Positions 38,096 through 46,989 of a stretch of 64,000 nt of DNA are shown here, piece by piece. The position numbers and the translations under genes are program-made. Numbering within the stretch: the first letter of the stretch is position 1; every line of letters starts with the position of its first letter. This DNA comes from Helicobacteraceae bacterium (GTDB lineage: Bacteria > Campylobacterota > Campylobacteria > Campylobacterales > Helicobacteraceae): NCBI GenBank assembly GCA_900770765.1, contig CAAGLK010000025.1:9556-73555 (forward strand). The letters are read 5' to 3'. The notes below the pieces were generated by a model. The model made no database searches, was not told the origin of the DNA, and saw nothing but the letters and a program-made list of their open reading frames with translations.

Positions 38096-38572
38096 ATGAA
38101 AATTACAGAAATTATTCAATCGTTTTTAATTAGCCTTGTGCTTGTGTTTTTACTTTTTTGTATATTTTGGAGCGGTGTTTATTCAAGTTATATTAAATTT
38201 TATGGAGTAGCAGAGTTTTTTAATCCGTTTTTTGCAAATGTTTTTAATGGGGCGTTGTTTTTGTTTTTAAGTGCTATTTTTGGGGTGGCGTTTTTGATTC
38301 CTTTTATTAATAGAATCTTTAAGTTTGTATATATTTTACTTTTTTTAATTTCTATGTCTTGTTTTGTGCCGCTTGTGGGTGAGTCTATCGGCTATAGTTT
38401 GCTTAGTAAAACTTATAATTTAGAATTAGATGGAATCCAAAAGGAAATTATAGGTTTATATGAAAATAGCAAATACATAGTGTATTTAGAAAAAATTGAA
38501 GTGCTAGAAACACAAGAGAACAAAAAAAGCACATTAAGATATTATAAAAAACTTATAGAAAATACACAATAA
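38096..38572 (+). CDS. Membrane protein of unknown function
   Basis: 158 residues. Three or four hydrophobic segments (about 8-28, 48-70, 75-100) are followed by a charged C-terminal helical tail (GLYENSKYIVYLEKIEVLET...). No family recognised. It lies in the carB transcript, four bases after the YrdC-like gene. The tail is probably cytoplasmic and ends in a Lys-rich stretch. Confidence 0.6.
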   Translation: MKITEIIQSFLISLVLVFLLFCIFWSGVYSSYIKFYGVAEFFNPFFANVFNGALFLFLSAIFGVAFLIPFINRIFKFVYILLFLISMSCFVPLVGESIGYSLLSKTYNLELDGIQKEIIGLYENSKYIVYLEKIEVLETQENKKSTLRYYKKLIENTQ

Positions 38573-38629
38573 GGCGATTTAAAAATATCTTTTTATTTGT
38601 TAAAAACTATTCTTTAAGAATCTTTATTC

Positions 38630-39529
38630 TTAAAGTATAAAAGGTGTGTCTTGATAAACTGAAAAATTTAGCCAATTTGAAAATAGCACACTTGCACTTG
38701 AGCGCCACGATAGCACTGGGATTCCACTTTCATTATAATAATTTATCGGTTTTGCTATTTCTAAGCCTTTATCTAAGTCCCTTTTGTATTCTAAATCTAG
38801 CGTGTTTTTTGCGTATTCTGGATGCCCTAAAATAAAAAAGTCTTTAGAATCTTTTAAGGCGGTTATTCCACTATTCTCGCTACTTACTCCTACGCCTTCT
38901 AATAAAATCTTTAAATTTTTATTGCTTCTAGTGGCTTCTTCATCAATGCCTGAGTGCCTAGAGTGTGGCATTTTTACTACTTCATTTAAGCCATTTAAAA
39001 GCAAGTCGTTTTCTACCCAAATGTGATTAAAGATTCCAAACTTCTTAGAATCTAAACTTATTTTTTTGATTTTATGAAAATAATAAAGTCCAGCCATTGC
39101 ACCCCAGCAAAGATATAAAGTGCTGGTGCAATGCGATTTTAGAAAATCCATAATTTTAGTTAATTCACTCCAATATTTCACCTCTTCAAATTCTAAATGC
39201 TCAATTGGCGCTCCTGTAACAATTGCACCATCAAATTTGCGATTCTTAATCGCATTGAAATTTACATAAAATCTATCTAAATGCGATTGCGGAGTATTTT
39301 TACCTATGTAGCTTTCTGTTGATAAAAGCGTAATATTTACTTGCAGAGGCGAGTTTGCAAGTAGAGAAAAAATTTGATTTTCTGTTTCAATTTTTGTAGG
39401 CATTAGGTTTATAATTAGCACCTCTAGCGCCCTTATATCTTGGGCTTTTGCACGCTTTGCCCCCATAATAAAGGCATATTCTTTTAAAAAACTAAATGCT
39501 GGAATATCTTCTGGAATAATTAGTGGCAT
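38630..39529 (-). CDS. metA: Homoserine O-acetyltransferase (MetA type)
   Basis: 299 residues. Activates homoserine for methionine synthesis. The catalytic Cys is in [11 protein letters not shown], with His and Glu in [12 protein letters not shown] and [10 protein letters not shown]. At the acyl-CoA specificity position the sequence reads [12 protein letters not shown], with Glu where E. coli MetA has Gly. In Bacillus MetA, Glu at this site selects acetyl-CoA. Acetyl transfer also fits the upstream neighbour, an O-acetylhomoserine sulfhydrylase. It sits about 100 bp after metY with a hairpin between. Confidence 0.88.
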   Translation of the reverse strand: MPLIIPEDIPAFSFLKEYAFIMGAKRAKAQDIRALEVLIINLMPTKIETENQIFSLLANSPLQVNITLLSTESYIGKNTPQSHLDRFYVNFNAIKNRKFDGAIVTGAPIEHLEFEEVKYWSELTKIMDFLKSHCTSTLYLCWGAMAGLYYFHKIKKISLDSKKFGIFNHIWVENDLLLNGLNEVVKMPHSRHSGIDEEATRSNKNLKILLEGVGVSSENSGITALKDSKDFFILGHPEYAKNTLDLEYKRDLDKGLEIAKPINYYNESGIPVLSWRSSASVLFSNWLNFSVYQDTPFIL

Positions 39530-39596
39530 TAAAATCCTTTTTTGTGGATTTAGATTTTTAATTTAAACTGCAGTAAATTTAAACTAAGAATCCAAA

Positions 39597-39630
39597 TTTA
39601 AGATTCCACTTTAAAGCGTGGAATCTTAAA
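39597..39630. terminator. Perfect 13-bp hairpin between metY and metA
   Basis: TTTAAGATTCCAC pairs perfectly with GTGGAATCTTAAA across an 8-base loop. It lies in the ~108-bp gap after the metY stop on the minus strand. The tract following it is not a clean T-run, so it may attenuate or protect mRNA rather than fully terminate. It is built on the over-represented GGAATC word. Confidence 0.6.
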
Positions 39631-39637
39631 AAATAAT

Positions 39638-40936
39638 TTATGCTTCTAGTGCAGCTTTTAAATCTTCTATTAAATCGCTTGCAGCTTCTAAGCCAATGCT
39701 TAATCTAACGGTGCAAGGTGTGATTCCAGCTGATTTTAGCTCATCTTGATTTAGCTGTGAATGTGTAGTGCTAGCTGGGTGAATCACAAGCGATTTAGAA
39801 TCGCCGATATTTGCGACAATTGCAAAGATTTTTAAAGCATTGCATAATTTAATTGCTTTTTCATGGGATTCTACTTCAAAGGCTAAGAGACCGCTACTTC
39901 TGCCATCTTTAAAGTATTTTTTAAGTAGTGCATTGTAAGGGTTACCGCTTAAGCCTGGGTAGAATACGCTTTTTACTTTAGGGTGAGATTCTAGGAATTT
40001 CGCCACTTCTAGTGCGTTGTCGCTGTGCTTTTTGATTCTTAGCTCTAGCGTCTCTAGCCCTTGAATAATTAGCCAAGCATTTTGTGGAGATAGCGTAGCG
40101 CCGATATTTCTTAGCCACTCTGTAATTAATCGCACACTATAAATAGGCAGCGCTCCAGCAAGTGAAGCATAAACTAGCCCATGATAGCTTTCATCTGGTG
40201 TGTTAAATGCTGGGTAGCGTGGATTATCTACGATAATTTCATTTAATCCAGCTCTTTCTACAATCGCCCCCCCTAGTGCGTTTCCTTGCCCATTAATATA
40301 TTTGCTTAAGCTATATACGACAACATCTACGCCAAATTCTAATGGGCGGTGTAAAATAGGAGTCGCCACTGTGTTATCACAAATTGTTACAATTTTATGC
40401 TTTTTAGCTATTTTTGTAATTTTTTCCACATCTGCTATTGCGATTTGTGGGTTTGATAAGCTTTCAAATAAAATAGCTTTTGTGTTAGGCGTAATTGCCT
40501 TCTCTAGTGTGCCATCAATATCATCAATATCAAAAACTTCCGACTCAATGCCGAATCTTTTTAGTGTATGCACGATAAGTGTTTGTGTGCCACCATAGAT
40601 TTTATTAGAATAAAGCACTTTATCGCCATTTTGCGCTAAATTTACAAGTGCGTAAAAAATCGCCGCTGTGCCACTTGCCGTTGCGATTCCAAAGGCACCG
40701 CCTTCTACTGCTGCAAGGCGGTCGCCTAGAATCTTATAAGTAGGGTTTGTAAGCCTTGTGTAAATATTACCCAATTCTTGTAAGCCAAATCTAGCTGCGG
40801 CTTGTTCTAAACTCTCAAAGCTATAAGCTGTGTTTTGATAAATCGGCACGCTTAGCGTTCGCTCTTTATCATATTCATAAGCAGCGTGAAGCGCTAGTGT
40901 TTCTGGTTTGTAATTCCCTTGTGGTAAATTTGCCAT
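39638..40936 (-). CDS. metY: O-acetylhomoserine sulfhydrylase
   Basis: 432 residues, Cys/Met metabolism PLP enzyme. Direct incorporation of sulfide into O-acetylhomoserine gives homocysteine. PLP-lysine region DVVVYSLSKYINGQGNALGG, cofactor-contact GIATASGTAAIFYAL and YTRLTNPT are visible. The length (~430, longer than the ~380 of cystathionine synthases) and the inserts support MetY. It precedes metA, giving a two-gene acetyl-dependent methionine module. Confidence 0.9.
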   Translation of the reverse strand: MANLPQGNYKPETLALHAAYEYDKERTLSVPIYQNTAYSFESLEQAAARFGLQELGNIYTRLTNPTYKILGDRLAAVEGGAFGIATASGTAAIFYALVNLAQNGDKVLYSNKIYGGTQTLIVHTLKRFGIESEVFDIDDIDGTLEKAITPNTKAILFESLSNPQIAIADVEKITKIAKKHKIVTICDNTVATPILHRPLEFGVDVVVYSLSKYINGQGNALGGAIVERAGLNEIIVDNPRYPAFNTPDESYHGLVYASLAGALPIYSVRLITEWLRNIGATLSPQNAWLIIQGLETLELRIKKHSDNALEVAKFLESHPKVKSVFYPGLSGNPYNALLKKYFKDGRSSGLLAFEVESHEKAIKLCNALKIFAIVANIGDSKSLVIHPASTTHSQLNQDELKSAGITPCTVRLSIGLEAASDLIEDLKAALEA

Positions 40937-41022
40937 TTTTAGTCCTTTGTTTTAAAATTTGTGGAATTGTAGCATAAATTTTTTAAAATACAATATGTAA
41001 TTTAAAAAATTTGACAAAATTT

Positions 41023-41748
41023 TTATAAATTTAGCATTTCTATAAAAGCGGTTTGTATATTTGGCTTTGTAGCTTGTAGAATCTTAGTTTTATCGCTAAG
41101 CAGTGAAATAGCGGCTGTTTTTGTGCTGCTGCCAATGCAAAATGCTATGTTTTTAGGATTCCACTTATAGTTTTTTAAAAATGCTCTAATATGCGATGGT
41201 GCGCTAAAGAAAATGATGGAATCTGGCTTTATTTCTGGCTTTTCTTTTAAGATTCTAGCTTTATTTTCATATAAAACTACATCTTGTATTTTGATATTAT
41301 TTGCCCTTAAAATATCGGTTAAATTTGAAGCGACTTTTTTTGCTCTAATAAATAAAATCTCGCTGTTTGTGAAATTAGTGTTGTTGGAATCCTTAAAATA
41401 GCTTATTAGCTCCTTAGCAAAGGCGTCCCCATAGGCTATTTTAGATATAAAGTCTGCCTTTTTTCCTAAAGATTCTAATGCTTTAGCGCAAGATTCTCCT
41501 AATACTAAATTTTTTTTGTTATTCCATTGTGCTAAAAGTGCTTTGTTTTGTGGTAATTGTAAATTTTCATTTAATGAAAAAACCGCATTTTTAGAAGTGA
41601 AAATTAAAAATTTACTTTTTGAAAATAGAGATTCTAATTCTTGTGGAAAAATTGTTTCTAGTTTAATTAAGTGTAGAATCGTAACGCTTTGTGGTAATTC
41701 TATGTTTAAAATAGGATTTTCTTTTGTGATATAATAAATGCTTCTCAT
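41023..41748 (-). CDS. hemD: Uroporphyrinogen-III synthase
   Basis: 241 residues. Closes and isomerises the tetrapyrrole ring in haem synthesis. HemD sequences diverge strongly. The call rests on the two-lobed pattern with LIFTSKNAVFSLNE early, ESCAKALESLGKKAD and SIIFFSAPSHIRAFLKN, then AFCIGSSTKTAA near the C-terminus. All are standard landmarks. It lies divergent from the rhodanese gene. Confidence 0.8.
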   Translation of the reverse strand: MRSIYYITKENPILNIELPQSVTILHLIKLETIFPQELESLFSKSKFLIFTSKNAVFSLNENLQLPQNKALLAQWNNKKNLVLGESCAKALESLGKKADFISKIAYGDAFAKELISYFKDSNNTNFTNSEILFIRAKKVASNLTDILRANNIKIQDVVLYENKARILKEKPEIKPDSIIFFSAPSHIRAFLKNYKWNPKNIAFCIGSSTKTAAISLLSDKTKILQATKPNIQTAFIEMLNL

Positions 41749-41777
41749 AAAAAAATTTTATCAAAAAAGGCTTAAGA

Positions 41778-42116
41778 TTGTTAATAAAAAATAAAAGTTT
41801 AGCGACTCCGCTTCCGCTGGAATCCCTATGTGTAGATAATGATGATTTTATTATTATTGATTTACGCTCTAGGGGTTATTTTTTAATAAGTCATATAAAA
41901 AATGCGTTAAATGTGGAATCCCTACAGCGCATAGCTTATATTGCAGAAGAAAATAAAGAAAAAAAGATTCTGCTTTATTGTCATAGCGGTGCTACTGCGG
42001 CGGATTTTGGCAGTAGGTTAGTGCAAATGGGATTTAATAATATTTATTATTTAGATTGTAATTTTTTCGCTTTACAAAAAAATGGGATTTTACTAGAAGG
42101 AGATGGTTTAAGTTAA
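41778..42116 (+). CDS. Rhodanese-domain protein
   Basis: 112 residues, single rhodanese domain. IDLRSRGYFLISHIKNALNV matches the first conserved block. The active-site loop is YCHSGATAADFGSRL, with the catalytic cysteine in CHSGAT. It may carry persulfide sulfur. It starts with TTG preceded by AAGG at good spacing. No signal peptide, so cytoplasmic. Divergent from hemD and upstream of dedA by 100 bp. Confidence 0.82.
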   Translation: MLIKNKSLATPLPLESLCVDNDDFIIIDLRSRGYFLISHIKNALNVESLQRIAYIAEENKEKKILLYCHSGATAADFGSRLVQMGFNNIYYLDCNFFALQKNGILLEGDGLS

Positions 42117-42217
42117 TAAAATTAGTAGCTTTTATTAGTTTTTAAGCATTTTTATAAAGCGTCTTTTAGCATATTTTAGCTAGAATACGCCCTTTATTTT
42201 GCGTTAAAGTAGGTTTT

Positions 42218-42808
42218 ATGGAAGAGTTATTTACGCGGCTTTTGCAAGAATATGGCTATATTATTTTATTTATTTGGAGTACTTTAGAGGGTGAGCTTGG
42301 GCTAATTATGGCTGGGATTATGTGCTATACAGGGCATATGATTATACCTATTGCTATTTTTGTGGCGGGGCTTGGCGGCTTTGTGGGGGACCAGATTTAT
42401 TTTTATATAGGTAGATATAATAAAAAATTTATCGCAAAAACTCTAAAAACACAGCGGCGGAAATTTGCCCTTGCACACTTACTATTACAGCGATATGGCT
42501 GGCCTATAATCTTCGTGCAGCGATATTTGTATGGAATGCGAACGGTGATTCCTATGAGTATTGGTGTAACTCGTTATAGTGCGAAAATGTTTGCATTTAT
42601 TAATTTTGTAAGTGCGCTTGTGTGGGCGGCTATTACTATTATTTTAGCTTACTTTTTTGGCGAGGAGCTTTTAGCTATAGTGCATTATGGAAAAGAGCAT
42701 TATTATGTGGCGATTCCTTTTGCAATTTTGCTAGGCGGTGGAATCTATTATTATCTACATAAAGTAACGCAAAAAGTAGAGAAAAAAGTTTTAGGAGGTA
42801 AAAAATGA
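42218..42808 (+). CDS. dedA: DedA-family membrane protein
   Basis: 196 residues with four to five hydrophobic segments. The motifs FVAGLGGFVGDQIYFYIGR and RYLYGMRTVIPMSIGVTR are characteristic of DedA/SNARE-associated proteins, some of which act in undecaprenyl phosphate or phospholipid recycling at the inner membrane. It overlaps the start of pepA by four bases. This order is familiar from H. pylori. Confidence 0.9.
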   Translation: MEELFTRLLQEYGYIILFIWSTLEGELGLIMAGIMCYTGHMIIPIAIFVAGLGGFVGDQIYFYIGRYNKKFIAKTLKTQRRKFALAHLLLQRYGWPIIFVQRYLYGMRTVIPMSIGVTRYSAKMFAFINFVSALVWAAITIILAYFFGEELLAIVHYGKEHYYVAIPFAILLGGGIYYYLHKVTQKVEKKVLGGKK

Positions 42809-44214
42809 AAATTATAGCAAGTGATGAAATTGGCGAGATTCAAGGCATTTTTATTTATGATAAAAAATTGCCAAAATTAAGCGAAAAAGAAAAATCTATT
42901 TTAAAAATGCACGATTATAAAGGCGATGGAAACTTTTTTTTACAAGATTCTAAGAAGTTTTTTATAGGTGTGGAATCTTACAATTATCCTTTCCCAAATT
43001 CACTAAGAGATGCGGCAGCCTCTGCGATTTTAAGCCTTAAAAAGCTAAAGGTAAAAAGCATAAGTTTAGAAGTGGATAGTAAAAATAAGGTAAGAGAAAT
43101 TTGCGAAGGGCTTTTATTAGGATTCTACTCTTTTGAAACATATAAAAGTAAAAAGCAAGATTCTAGCTTGGAATCCGTGTTTTTAAATTCTAAAAAACTA
43201 GGGCAAAATGAGTTAAAAGAAATTATAAAAGAAGCAAAGATTCTAGCTAAAAGCATAAATAAAGCACGAGAGCTAATAAACACGCCGCCAGCAGTGGCAA
43301 CGCCTAAATATGTCGCAGAGTTTGCTAAAGGATTAGAAAAATTAGATGGAATCTCTTGTAAAGTTTATGATAAAAAATTTTTAGAAAAAGAAAAAATGGA
43401 AGCCTTTTTAAGCGTAGCAAAAGCAAGCGTAAATGAGCCTTATTTAGTGCATTTAGCCTATAAGCCAAAGGGTAAAATTGCCCTTAAAGTCGCACTTGTC
43501 GGCAAGGGCTTAACTTACGATTCTGGCGGACTTAGCTTAAAGCCAGGCGATTATATGACTACCATGAAAGCCGATAAAAGCGGTGCTTGTGCTGTGCTTG
43601 GAATCTTAGAAGCAGTAGCAAAATTAGAGCTAAATATTGAAGTGCATGGAATCTTAGGTTTAGCTGAAAATATGATTGGAGGCGATGCTTATAAGCCAGA
43701 TGATATATTAAAAGCTAGAAATGGTAAGACAATAGAGGTTAGAAACACCGATGCCGAGGGGCGGCTTGTGTTAGCGGATTGCCTTAGCTTTGCAAGTGAT
43801 TTAAAGCCAGATTATTTAATTGACCTAGCCACGCTAACGGGGGCTTGTGTGGTAGCACTTGGTGATTATACAATCGGCGTTATGGGATATAGTGAGAATC
43901 TTAAAGAGAAATTTTTGGATTCTGCCTTTAGCGCTGGTGAGCTTGGTGGAAACTTGCCTTTTAATCCTTATCTTAAAAAACTTATTAAAAGCGAAGTAGC
44001 CGACCTTTGCAATATCCCTAGTTCTCGCTATGGAAGCGCTATAAGTGCTGGAATGTTTTTAGGCGAGTTTATAGATGAATCTTTGCTTGATAAGTGGCTT
44101 CATTTAGATATTGCAGGGCCTGCTTATGTGGAAAAAGCGTGGGGTGTGAATCCCTTTGGGGCTACAGGAGCTGGAGTTAGGGCTGTGGTAGAGTTTATTA
44201 AGAATCTAAAATAA
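42805..44214 (+). CDS. pepA: Leucyl aminopeptidase (M17)
   Basis: 469 residues. Two-metal exopeptidase that removes N-terminal residues from peptides. The catalytic domain shows GKGLTYDSGGLSLKPGDYM, MKADKSGACAVLG, and the family signature NTDAEGRLVLADCL with the metal-binding Asp and Glu. The N-terminal ~150 residues are the smaller hexamerisation domain. Start codon overlaps dedA; nine bases separate it from ychF. Confidence 0.93.
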   Translation: MKIIASDEIGEIQGIFIYDKKLPKLSEKEKSILKMHDYKGDGNFFLQDSKKFFIGVESYNYPFPNSLRDAAASAILSLKKLKVKSISLEVDSKNKVREICEGLLLGFYSFETYKSKKQDSSLESVFLNSKKLGQNELKEIIKEAKILAKSINKARELINTPPAVATPKYVAEFAKGLEKLDGISCKVYDKKFLEKEKMEAFLSVAKASVNEPYLVHLAYKPKGKIALKVALVGKGLTYDSGGLSLKPGDYMTTMKADKSGACAVLGILEAVAKLELNIEVHGILGLAENMIGGDAYKPDDILKARNGKTIEVRNTDAEGRLVLADCLSFASDLKPDYLIDLATLTGACVVALGDYTIGVMGYSENLKEKFLDSAFSAGELGGNLPFNPYLKKLIKSEVADLCNIPSSRYGSAISAGMFLGEFIDESLLDKWLHLDIAGPAYVEKAWGVNPFGATGAGVRAVVEFIKNLK

Positions 44215-44223
44215 AGGAACCTT

Positions 44224-45330
44224 ATGGGATTATCAATAGGAATCGTAGGCTTACCAAATGTCGGTAAATCCACGACTTTTAACGCATTGACAAAAACACA
44301 AAACGCACAAGCGGCAAATTACCCCTTCTGCACCATTGAGCCAAATAAGGCGATAGTGCCTGTGCCAGATTCTAGGCTTGATGAGTTGGCAAAAATCGTA
44401 AATCCGCAGAAAATCCAGCATAGCGTAGTGGAGTTTGTGGATATTGCTGGGCTTGTTAAGGGGGCTAGCAAGGGCGAGGGCTTGGGGAATCAGTTTTTAG
44501 CAAATATTAAAGAAACTCAGGTGATTTTACATATTGTTAGATGCTTTGAGGATGGTAATGTTACGCATGTAGAAGGCAGCATTGACCCACTGCGTGATGT
44601 TGAGATTATTGAAACTGAGCTATTAATTGCCGATATGCAGAGTTTGCAAAAACGCATTGAACGCCTTAGTAAAAGTGCAAAAAGTGGGGCGGACAAGGAG
44701 GCAAAAGCACAGCTTGAAGTAGCCCTTAATCTCTTAAGCCATATTGAAGCTGGAAATGCGGTTAGATTGTTTAAAGATGCGGAGAATCCGCATTTTTTAC
44801 AGCTTGATAAAGAGCTTAGATTCTTAAGCAATAAAGAAATTATTTATGGTGCAAATGTGGATGAAGAAGGGCTAACTAGCGATAATAAATTTGTGGAATC
44901 TTTAAGGGAATACGCCACAAAACAAGGCGCAGAAGTGATTAAGCTGTGCTCTAAGATTGAAGAAGAACTTGTTGGCTTAAGCGATGAGGAGGCGGCGGAA
45001 TTTTTAGAATCTCTAGGTGTAAATGAAAGTGGGCTAAATGCGATTATCCGCTTAGGCTTTGCTAAACTTGGGCTTATTTCTTACTTTACTGCTGGGGTTA
45101 AAGAAGTGCGTTCATGGACGATAAAAAGGGGTGATAAAGCCCCAGCAGCGGCTGGCGTGATACATAAGGACTTTGAAAAAGGCTTTATTAGAGCGGAAGT
45201 TATTGCTTATGATGATTTTATAAAATATGGCGGAGAAAGCAAGGCTAAGGAAGCTGGAGTGATGAGGGTTGAGGGTAAGGATTATGTCGTAAATGATGGT
45301 GATGTGATGCATTTTAGGTTTAATGTGTGA
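44224..45330 (+). CDS. ychF: Redox-regulated ATPase/GTPase YchF
   Basis: 368 residues, Obg-related P-loop protein that prefers ATP. P-loop GLPNVGKSTTFNALT, G3 DIAGLVKGASKGEGLGN, the altered G4 region IIYGANVDE, and a C-terminal TGS-like domain (FTAGVKEVRSWTIKRGDKAP, ending in MRVEGKDYVVNDGDVMHFRFNV). Last gene of dedA-pepA-ychF; a repeat-filled gap follows. Confidence 0.95.
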   Translation: MGLSIGIVGLPNVGKSTTFNALTKTQNAQAANYPFCTIEPNKAIVPVPDSRLDELAKIVNPQKIQHSVVEFVDIAGLVKGASKGEGLGNQFLANIKETQVILHIVRCFEDGNVTHVEGSIDPLRDVEIIETELLIADMQSLQKRIERLSKSAKSGADKEAKAQLEVALNLLSHIEAGNAVRLFKDAENPHFLQLDKELRFLSNKEIIYGANVDEEGLTSDNKFVESLREYATKQGAEVIKLCSKIEEELVGLSDEEAAEFLESLGVNESGLNAIIRLGFAKLGLISYFTAGVKEVRSWTIKRGDKAPAAAGVIHKDFEKGFIRAEVIAYDDFIKYGGESKAKEAGVMRVEGKDYVVNDGDVMHFRFNV

Positions 45331-45442
45331 GTAGATATTTGAGTTGTGTTTTTTAAGCAACCATTTAAGCAAGGCAATCTCGCTTTGATATTTTCGCCAC
45401 TCTTTGAGGTTGCTATGGTAGAGAAGTGGGGGTTTGTTTTTT

Positions 45443-45614
45443 GTCATTGCGAGAATTTATAGTGTTATCCACTAAGTCATTGCGTCCCTTGCGGTAGCAA
45501 GTCGTGGCAATCCACACATTTTACTACCTTAACTTTTTAATTATTTAAAGCCTAGATTGCTTCGGTCGCCTCGCTCCCTCGCAATGACGGATTCCACTCT
45601 GTCATTGCAAGTCT
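45443..45614. repeat. Palindromic intergenic repeat cluster (GTCATTGC...GCAATGAC family)
   Basis: Modules in order: GTCATTGCGAG, TCATTGCGTCCCTTGCGGTAG, CGTGGCAATCCAC, TAGATTGCTTC, CTCGCAATGACGG and TGTCATTGCAAGTCTC. These are the same words found at 6010-6164 in different order and orientation. This implies a mobile palindromic family that inserts into itself or recombines. Confidence 0.75.
45451..45512 (+). repeat. 62-bp direct repeat, copy 1
   Basis: Begins GAGAATTTATAGTGTTATCC and ends GTCGTGGCAATC. The second copy at 45705-45766 differs at a single base, so the duplication is recent or kept uniform. Confidence 0.85.
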
Positions 45615-45704
45615 CTTTATTAACACCATGTTTATAATTATGTGGATTTGTGGTGTTGCTTTGTTATTGCTAGATTTTATGCAGTGTAGCATATTTATCG
45701 TTAT

Positions 45705-45766
45705 GAGAATTTATAGTGTTATCCACTAAGTCATTGCGTCCCTTGCGGTAGCAAATCGTGGCAATC
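45705..45766 (+). repeat. 62-bp direct repeat, copy 2
   Basis: Matches copy 1 at 61 of 62 bases (A for G in the GCAARTCGTGG part). The pair flanks about 190 bp that includes other modules of the palindromic family, so it could delete or amplify by recombination. Confidence 0.85.
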
Positions 45767-45792
45767 TATAATACTTTTGTGAAAAGATAGCT

Positions 45793-45820
45793 TGGAATCT
45801 AAAATTAAGATTCCACTTTT
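45793..45820. terminator. Hairpin at the end of the FkbM gene
   Basis: TGGAATCT and AGATTCCA form an 8-bp stem with a 7-base loop, followed on the plus strand by CTTTTT. It lies 12 bp beyond the FkbM stop and could stop transcription from either side. Again an inverted pair of the GGAATC word. Confidence 0.6.
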
Positions 45821-45831
45821 TAGATTCTTAC

Positions 45832-46686
45832 TCACACTCTTAAAATATATTTTTTAAAGCGTTTTTTGCAAGAGTTTTTAAAACGCATTGAAAAACGCTG
45901 AAAGTAGTTTTGCCTTTGCATTTCTCTTTTAATTTCCCACACTTCTGAAGTTAGCCTTGTTATTTTGTTTGCATTATATGCTAAAAGTTGCTTTTCACTT
46001 ACAAGCTCTAGTGGCATAAAAAAATGCATAGTATTCTCACCAAATGAATCTACACAAGCATAACCCATCCCATCAAGCACTCGTGCGACTTTTAAAAAGT
46101 CATCTGTGTAATTTGCCTCGGCAAAAATTAGCGGACGATTTTTAGCTATTAGCTCCCTTGCGCCATTTAGTGCCTTTGCCTCCATGCCTTCAATATCTAG
46201 CTTTATGATTTTAAAATTTTCTTGTAAATTTAGACTATCTAGCGTGTTACAATAAATCTCGCCTAGATTCTTATTTCCATCATTTGCTAAACTCATACCG
46301 CCATAATTATTATAAATTTCTCTCTTAAAATATAGCGTCTCTTCTTTATCGCTTACACCTTGTGGGATTATTTTTATTAGATTTTCAAAGCCATTTATCT
46401 CAATTGATTTTTGCGCTATTTCTCGCATTTTTGGATTTGCCTCTAAGCCTATTACCTTAAATCCATTTGCGGCAAAAAATAGCGAGTGATTGCCGATATT
46501 CATCCCCACATCAAGCACACAATCGTCATCTTTTAAGTAGCTTAGCATAAGCTGTAAAAGCTCGTATTCATAAGGCTTACCACTTTCTAATATCGTCCTT
46601 TGAATATAGTCGCTATTTTTATAAGGAGCATAAACTTTGTAATTTATCTTTTCTTTTTCTAATTTAACTTCTATTGTATTTTTCAT
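45832..46686 (-). CDS. FkbM-family methyltransferase
   Basis: 284 residues. SAM-binding motif VLDVGMNIGNHSLFFAANG (residues ~57-75) and the FkbM signature around IKLDIEGMEAKALNGARELI are clear. Such enzymes O-methylate sugars of capsules, lipo-oligosaccharides or glycans. The C-terminal ~40 residues are very basic (RFKNSCKKRFKKY) and may bind membrane or polyanion. Start has GAGGAA. Forty bases upstream is a run of twelve T on the coding strand, in the promoter region. It is divergent from the cytidylyltransferase-aldolase gene, so the two form a small surface-sugar island between repeats. Confidence 0.85.
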   Translation of the reverse strand: MKNTIEVKLEKEKINYKVYAPYKNSDYIQRTILESGKPYEYELLQLMLSYLKDDDCVLDVGMNIGNHSLFFAANGFKVIGLEANPKMREIAQKSIEINGFENLIKIIPQGVSDKEETLYFKREIYNNYGGMSLANDGNKNLGEIYCNTLDSLNLQENFKIIKLDIEGMEAKALNGARELIAKNRPLIFAEANYTDDFLKVARVLDGMGYACVDSFGENTMHFFMPLELVSEKQLLAYNANKITRLTSEVWEIKREMQRQNYFQRFSMRFKNSCKKRFKKYILRV

Positions 46687-46724
46687 TGTTTCCTCTAATC
46701 TAAAAGTAAAATTAGTATTAAATC

Positions 46725-46736
46725 AAAAAAAAAAAA
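46725..46736. repeat. A12/T12 homopolymer in the FkbM promoter region
   Basis: Twelve consecutive A on the plus strand (T on the FkbM strand), at -39 to -50 from its ATG. Tracts of this kind between -35 and -10 elements change length by slippage and tune expression in Helicobacter surface genes. Confidence 0.85.
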
Positions 46737-46796
46737 CAACCTTAAAATTAGGGGATTTTGTGGAATTGTGGCGAAATTTAGAATCTTAAAATTTGC

Positions 46797-46823
46797 TTTT
46801 GTATTGAAAATTAGAGTTTTCAA
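46797..46823 (+). repeat. 27-bp inverted repeat, left arm
   Basis: Starts TTTTGTATTGAAAATTAG. The perfect reverse complement lies at 46990-47016. The left arm is itself dyad-symmetric with its right flank: TTGTATTGAAAA, a 6-base centre, then TTTTCAATACAA. Confidence 0.85.
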
Positions 46824-46989
46824 TACAATTTTTAAAATCACAAAAATCCGCAAAGTGCGTAAATTGTGAAAAAGTTTAGGATTCTACCTTTTTTACAATT
46901 TAACCTTTCTTAAAAATTTAAAATTTTTTAAACTTTCTAAACTCTCGCATTTTATGGCGTTTGCGATTCCACATTTGCTTCAAAAAAGT

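Larger units (their letters stand above)
45331..45831. other. Gene-free stretch dominated by repeats
   Basis: About 500 bases between the end of ychF and the end of the FkbM gene. It holds two 62-bp direct repeats, several GTCATTGC/GCAATGAC palindromic modules and a bidirectional hairpin near 45800. A minus-strand frame entering from ychF has protein-like composition up to about 45447, but I see no support for a gene. Confidence 0.75.

Noticed and set aside
45112..45447. Minus-strand open frame with protein-like composition at its N-terminal part (KEWRKYQSEIALLKW)
   Set aside because: Two thirds of it is antisense to ychF, its start lies in the repeat region, and I recognise no family. At most it is a decayed fragment.
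46797..46828. Simple rho-independent terminator at the left inverted-repeat arm
   Set aside because: It has a stem, but neither gene ends nearby since both are transcribed away from this region.
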